7,913 nucleotides of DNA from positions 1 to 7,913 of the forward strand of contig CAMDBK010000135.1 in NCBI GenBank assembly GCA_945889235.1. The letters run 5' to 3'. A program made the translations under genes and the position numbers. The notes beneath the pieces are model-generated. The model worked only from the letters and a program-made list of their open reading frames with translations. It had not been told where the DNA came from and did no database searches. Positions 6,741-7,913 of this stretch are shown in pieces. Positions within the stretch are counted from its first letter, which is position 1, and the number at the start of each line of letters is the position of its first letter. Source of the DNA: Chitinophaga pinensis (GTDB lineage Bacteria; Bacteroidota; Bacteroidia; SXHM01).

Positions 6741-6745
6741 AGTTA
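6738..6745 (-). promoter_or_regulatory. Bacteroidetes-type -7 element driving uppS-bamA-ompH
   Basis: The minus strand reads TAACTTTG, an exact fit to TAnnTTTG and followed by C as often seen, 40 bp before the uppS GTG. The predicted leader would be about 33 nt and AT-rich. No clear TTG box is found 19-21 bp further upstream, so the call rests on the -7 element and on its place in the 88-bp gap behind folB. Confidence 0.6.
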
Positions 6746-6785
6746 ATAAAATGAAGATATGTATGATTTAGCTTGACGCTTAGGT

Positions 6786-7139
6786 TTATCGTATAATCTC
6801 CCAGGTAACGCTCGCATTCCCAACCATACCATTTACAGGCGGATTGTATTTGGTCAGTTTTACCTCACACTTTTCTATTCGGGGAATTTCTGATGGCAGC
6901 GCTTCGCAAATTCTGCGGCAAACATGCTCAATCAGCTTGGAACGGATAGCCATCTCGCGTTTTACGATTTCATACACCTGTGTGTAGTCAACCGTTTTTG
7001 TAAGGTCATCTGTTTGGGCAGCTTCGGAATAACCGGTGGTGATGTATACATCCACACGGTAGTTTTGACCTATCAGGGCTTCTTCTTCAAGGCAGCCGTG
7101 GTAGGCGTAGAGTTGGATGTTTTCTAGGGTTACTTGCAT
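6786..7139 (-). CDS. folB: Dihydroneopterin aldolase
   Basis: FolB cleaves 7,8-dihydroneopterin to 6-hydroxymethyl-7,8-dihydropterin and glycolaldehyde in folate synthesis, in the cytoplasm. The 117-residue protein has the full family pattern: 'YHGCLEEEALIGQ' (13-25), with E20 aligning to the catalytic-site Glu22 of the S. aureus enzyme; 'TVDYTQVY' (49-56), with the conserved Tyr52; 'KLIEHV' (68-73), with the pterin-binding Glu71; and 'LTKYNPPV' (95-102), with the catalytic Lys97. Family members form octamers built from tetrameric rings. The ATG at 7139 lies inside the 3' end of the upstream hypothetical gene (10-bp overlap), which suggests translational coupling. The next gene, uppS, is 88 bp away behind its own promoter. 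Confidence 0.95.
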   Translation of the reverse strand: MQVTLENIQLYAYHGCLEEEALIGQNYRVDVYITTGYSEAAQTDDLTKTVDYTQVYEIVKREMAIRSKLIEHVCRRICEALPSEIPRIEKCEVKLTKYNPPVNGMVGNASVTWEIIR

Positions 7140-7594
7140 ATTATCATTTGATCTGAACCAACATACTTTAAATAAATAGGCTCTTTCTCATTACTCAATT
7201 TTGAAATATCAAAATTTAACCGTCTATGACAAAGAGCAGAGCAATAGTCATTGCTATCAAACCATATTCTTACTAAATAATATCGTTTGTCTTTATCATT
7301 TACTAAATATCCATCTGTGATTAATTTAAAATCAGTTTTGCCACATCCACACCCATAATTTACCTTTATAGTAAGGTATCCATTTTTATAAACAAAAAAA
7401 TCATTTATGTCTTCAATATTGTCAAGTTTTTCACCATGTAGGAAACCACCTTCGCTAATTCCGAAAGATCCTCGGTAATAATTTGAAGGTAAATAAAACA
7501 GGCTGTCACTAATCACAATTTCAGAGAATTGTTCATCTTGAGCAAACAAATTGCCTGTAATCAGAAATAATAAAAATAAAAGAATAGTTTTCAT
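7130..7594 (-). CDS. Hypothetical secreted Cys-containing protein
   Basis: I do not recognise this 154-residue protein. Residues 1-18 form a good signal peptide (K at 3, hydrophobic core, 'LFA|QD'), so it should be exported to the periplasm or beyond. The mature part is about 136 residues, rich in aromatic residues and mixed charges, with no transmembrane segment. Its cysteines come in a CxC pair (C82, C84, in 'NYGCGCGKTDF') and a CxxxC pair (C118, C122, in 'DYCSALCHRR', next to H123), plus C153 near the end. This could be a metal site or two disulfides. The gene looks more AT-rich than glnS and folB around it. It lies 36 bp after glnS and overlaps the folB start by 10 bp, so it is probably transcribed with both. 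The product is not obviously linked to folate or translation. Confidence 0.75.
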   Translation of the reverse strand: MKTILLFLLFLITGNLFAQDEQFSEIVISDSLFYLPSNYYRGSFGISEGGFLHGEKLDNIEDINDFFVYKNGYLTIKVNYGCGCGKTDFKLITDGYLVNDKDKRYYLVRIWFDSNDYCSALCHRRLNFDISKLSNEKEPIYLKYVGSDQMIICK

Positions 7595-7602
7595 TTATAA
7601 AA

Positions 7603-7628
7603 TACTTCGACTATGCTCAATATGACAG
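7603..7628. repeat. Intergenic repeat-like element behind glnS
   Basis: The plus strand contains CTTCGACTATGCTC followed by AATATGACA. From memory this resembles a short element of the form CTTCGACT-x-CGCTCA-x-ATGACA that recurs between genes in many Bacteroidetes and some other bacterial genomes, often next to an inverted copy. Only one copy is present in this window, and it makes up nearly all of the 36-bp spacer between the glnS stop and the next ATG. Confidence 0.45.
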
Positions 7629-7630
7629 CA

Positions 7631-7913
7631 TTATTTCTTCTGTTCCTTTGCCCAGTTATCCTTTAATGAAACCGTTCTGTTAAACACCAATTTCTCAGGT
7701 GTTGAGGTTTTGTCCAAGCAAAAATATCCCTTGCGCAAAAACTGGAAACGCTCGTCTGCTTTTGCATCTTTAATAACAGGTTCGGCATAGGCAACCGGAA
7801 TTATAGTCAGACTGTTTTCGTTGATGTAATCCTTAAAATCGCCTTCTTCGCTGGCTGGGTTTTCTACTTTAAAGAGGCGGTCGTATTCCAGAACTTCCAC
7901 CGGAACTGCATCC
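7631..7913 (-). CDS. glnS: Glutaminyl-tRNA synthetase, C-terminal part (cut by window edge)
   Basis: GlnRS charges tRNA-Gln with glutamine. The frame is open to the right edge, and 93 residues are visible, beginning 'DAVPVEVLEYDRLFKVENPA'. This matches the anticodon-binding beta-barrel end of class I GlnRS; the E. coli enzyme has 'PVEIRLYDRLF' in the same place. Further matches are 'AYAEPVIKDAK', 'RFQFLRKGYFCLDKTSTPEKLVFNRTVSLKDNWAK' in pieces across residues 38-88, and a short Lys-rich tail. The catalytic HIGH and KMSKS regions lie outside the window. The presence of GlnRS implies direct Gln charging rather than sole reliance on the Glu-tRNA amidotransferase route. The gene ends 36 bp before the hypothetical secreted protein gene, with a repeat-like element in between and no terminator. 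Confidence 0.96.
   Translation of the reverse strand, partial: DAVPVEVLEYDRLFKVENPASEEGDFKDYINENSLTIIPVAYAEPVIKDAKADERFQFLRKGYFCLDKTSTPEKLVFNRTVSLKDNWAKEQKK

Noticed and set aside
1..7913. CRISPR array, tRNA, rRNA or insertion sequence
   Set aside because: I found no regularly spaced repeats, no tRNA-like cloverleaf or CCA end in the gaps, no rRNA-like stretch and no transposase frame. The gaps are all under about 91 bp.

Overview
The window reads as a stretch of ordinary chromosome from a member of the Bacteroidota (Bacteroidetes). Every gene I can support lies on the minus strand. Evidence for the phylum: start sites are preceded by A/T-rich leaders without Shine-Dalgarno sequences; two gaps carry perfect matches to the Bacteroidetes -7 promoter consensus TAnnTTTG; the gene order uppS-bamA-ompH-ompH-murI is familiar from this phylum; and one secreted protein begins with the Bacteroidetes-type 'NVGIGTTTPDASAVLDLSS..KGLLVPRM' surface-protein head. 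I cannot place it at order or genus level.

Layout in the direction of transcription (right to left). The end of glnS (glutaminyl-tRNA synthetase) enters from the right edge. A 36-bp spacer filled by a short repeat-like sequence follows. Next is an unrecognised small secreted Cys-containing protein, which overlaps the start of folB (dihydroneopterin aldolase) by 10 bp. An 88-bp gap with a good promoter then starts an envelope-biogenesis run: uppS (undecaprenyl diphosphate synthase, GTG start), bamA (outer-membrane assembly factor, GTG start, 2 bp after uppS) and two divergent ompH/skp-like periplasmic chaperone genes, the second with its own promoter-like motif. A strong hairpin terminator follows, only 19 bp ahead of murI (glutamate racemase). 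After murI come a secreted protein with a phage tail-collar domain and the 5' part of fbp (fructose-1,6-bisphosphatase class 1), which is cut by the left edge.

How the genes fit together: UppS makes the C55 lipid carrier for peptidoglycan and surface polysaccharides. MurI supplies D-glutamate for the peptidoglycan stem peptide. BamA inserts outer-membrane beta-barrels, and the OmpH/Skp proteins carry unfolded barrels across the periplasm. The core is therefore a cell-envelope growth cluster, with housekeeping genes for translation (glnS), folate (folB) and gluconeogenesis (fbp) on either side.

I see no mobile element, CRISPR array, tRNA or rRNA, and no convincing new multi-gene system. The items most worth a second look are the tail-collar protein with three HxH motifs, the small Cys protein between glnS and folB, the repeat-like spacer behind glnS, a heptanucleotide tandem repeat inside the bamA signal-peptide codons, an apparent insertion in BamA POTRA3, and the terminator pressed against murI. 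No gap without a gene exceeds about 91 bp.
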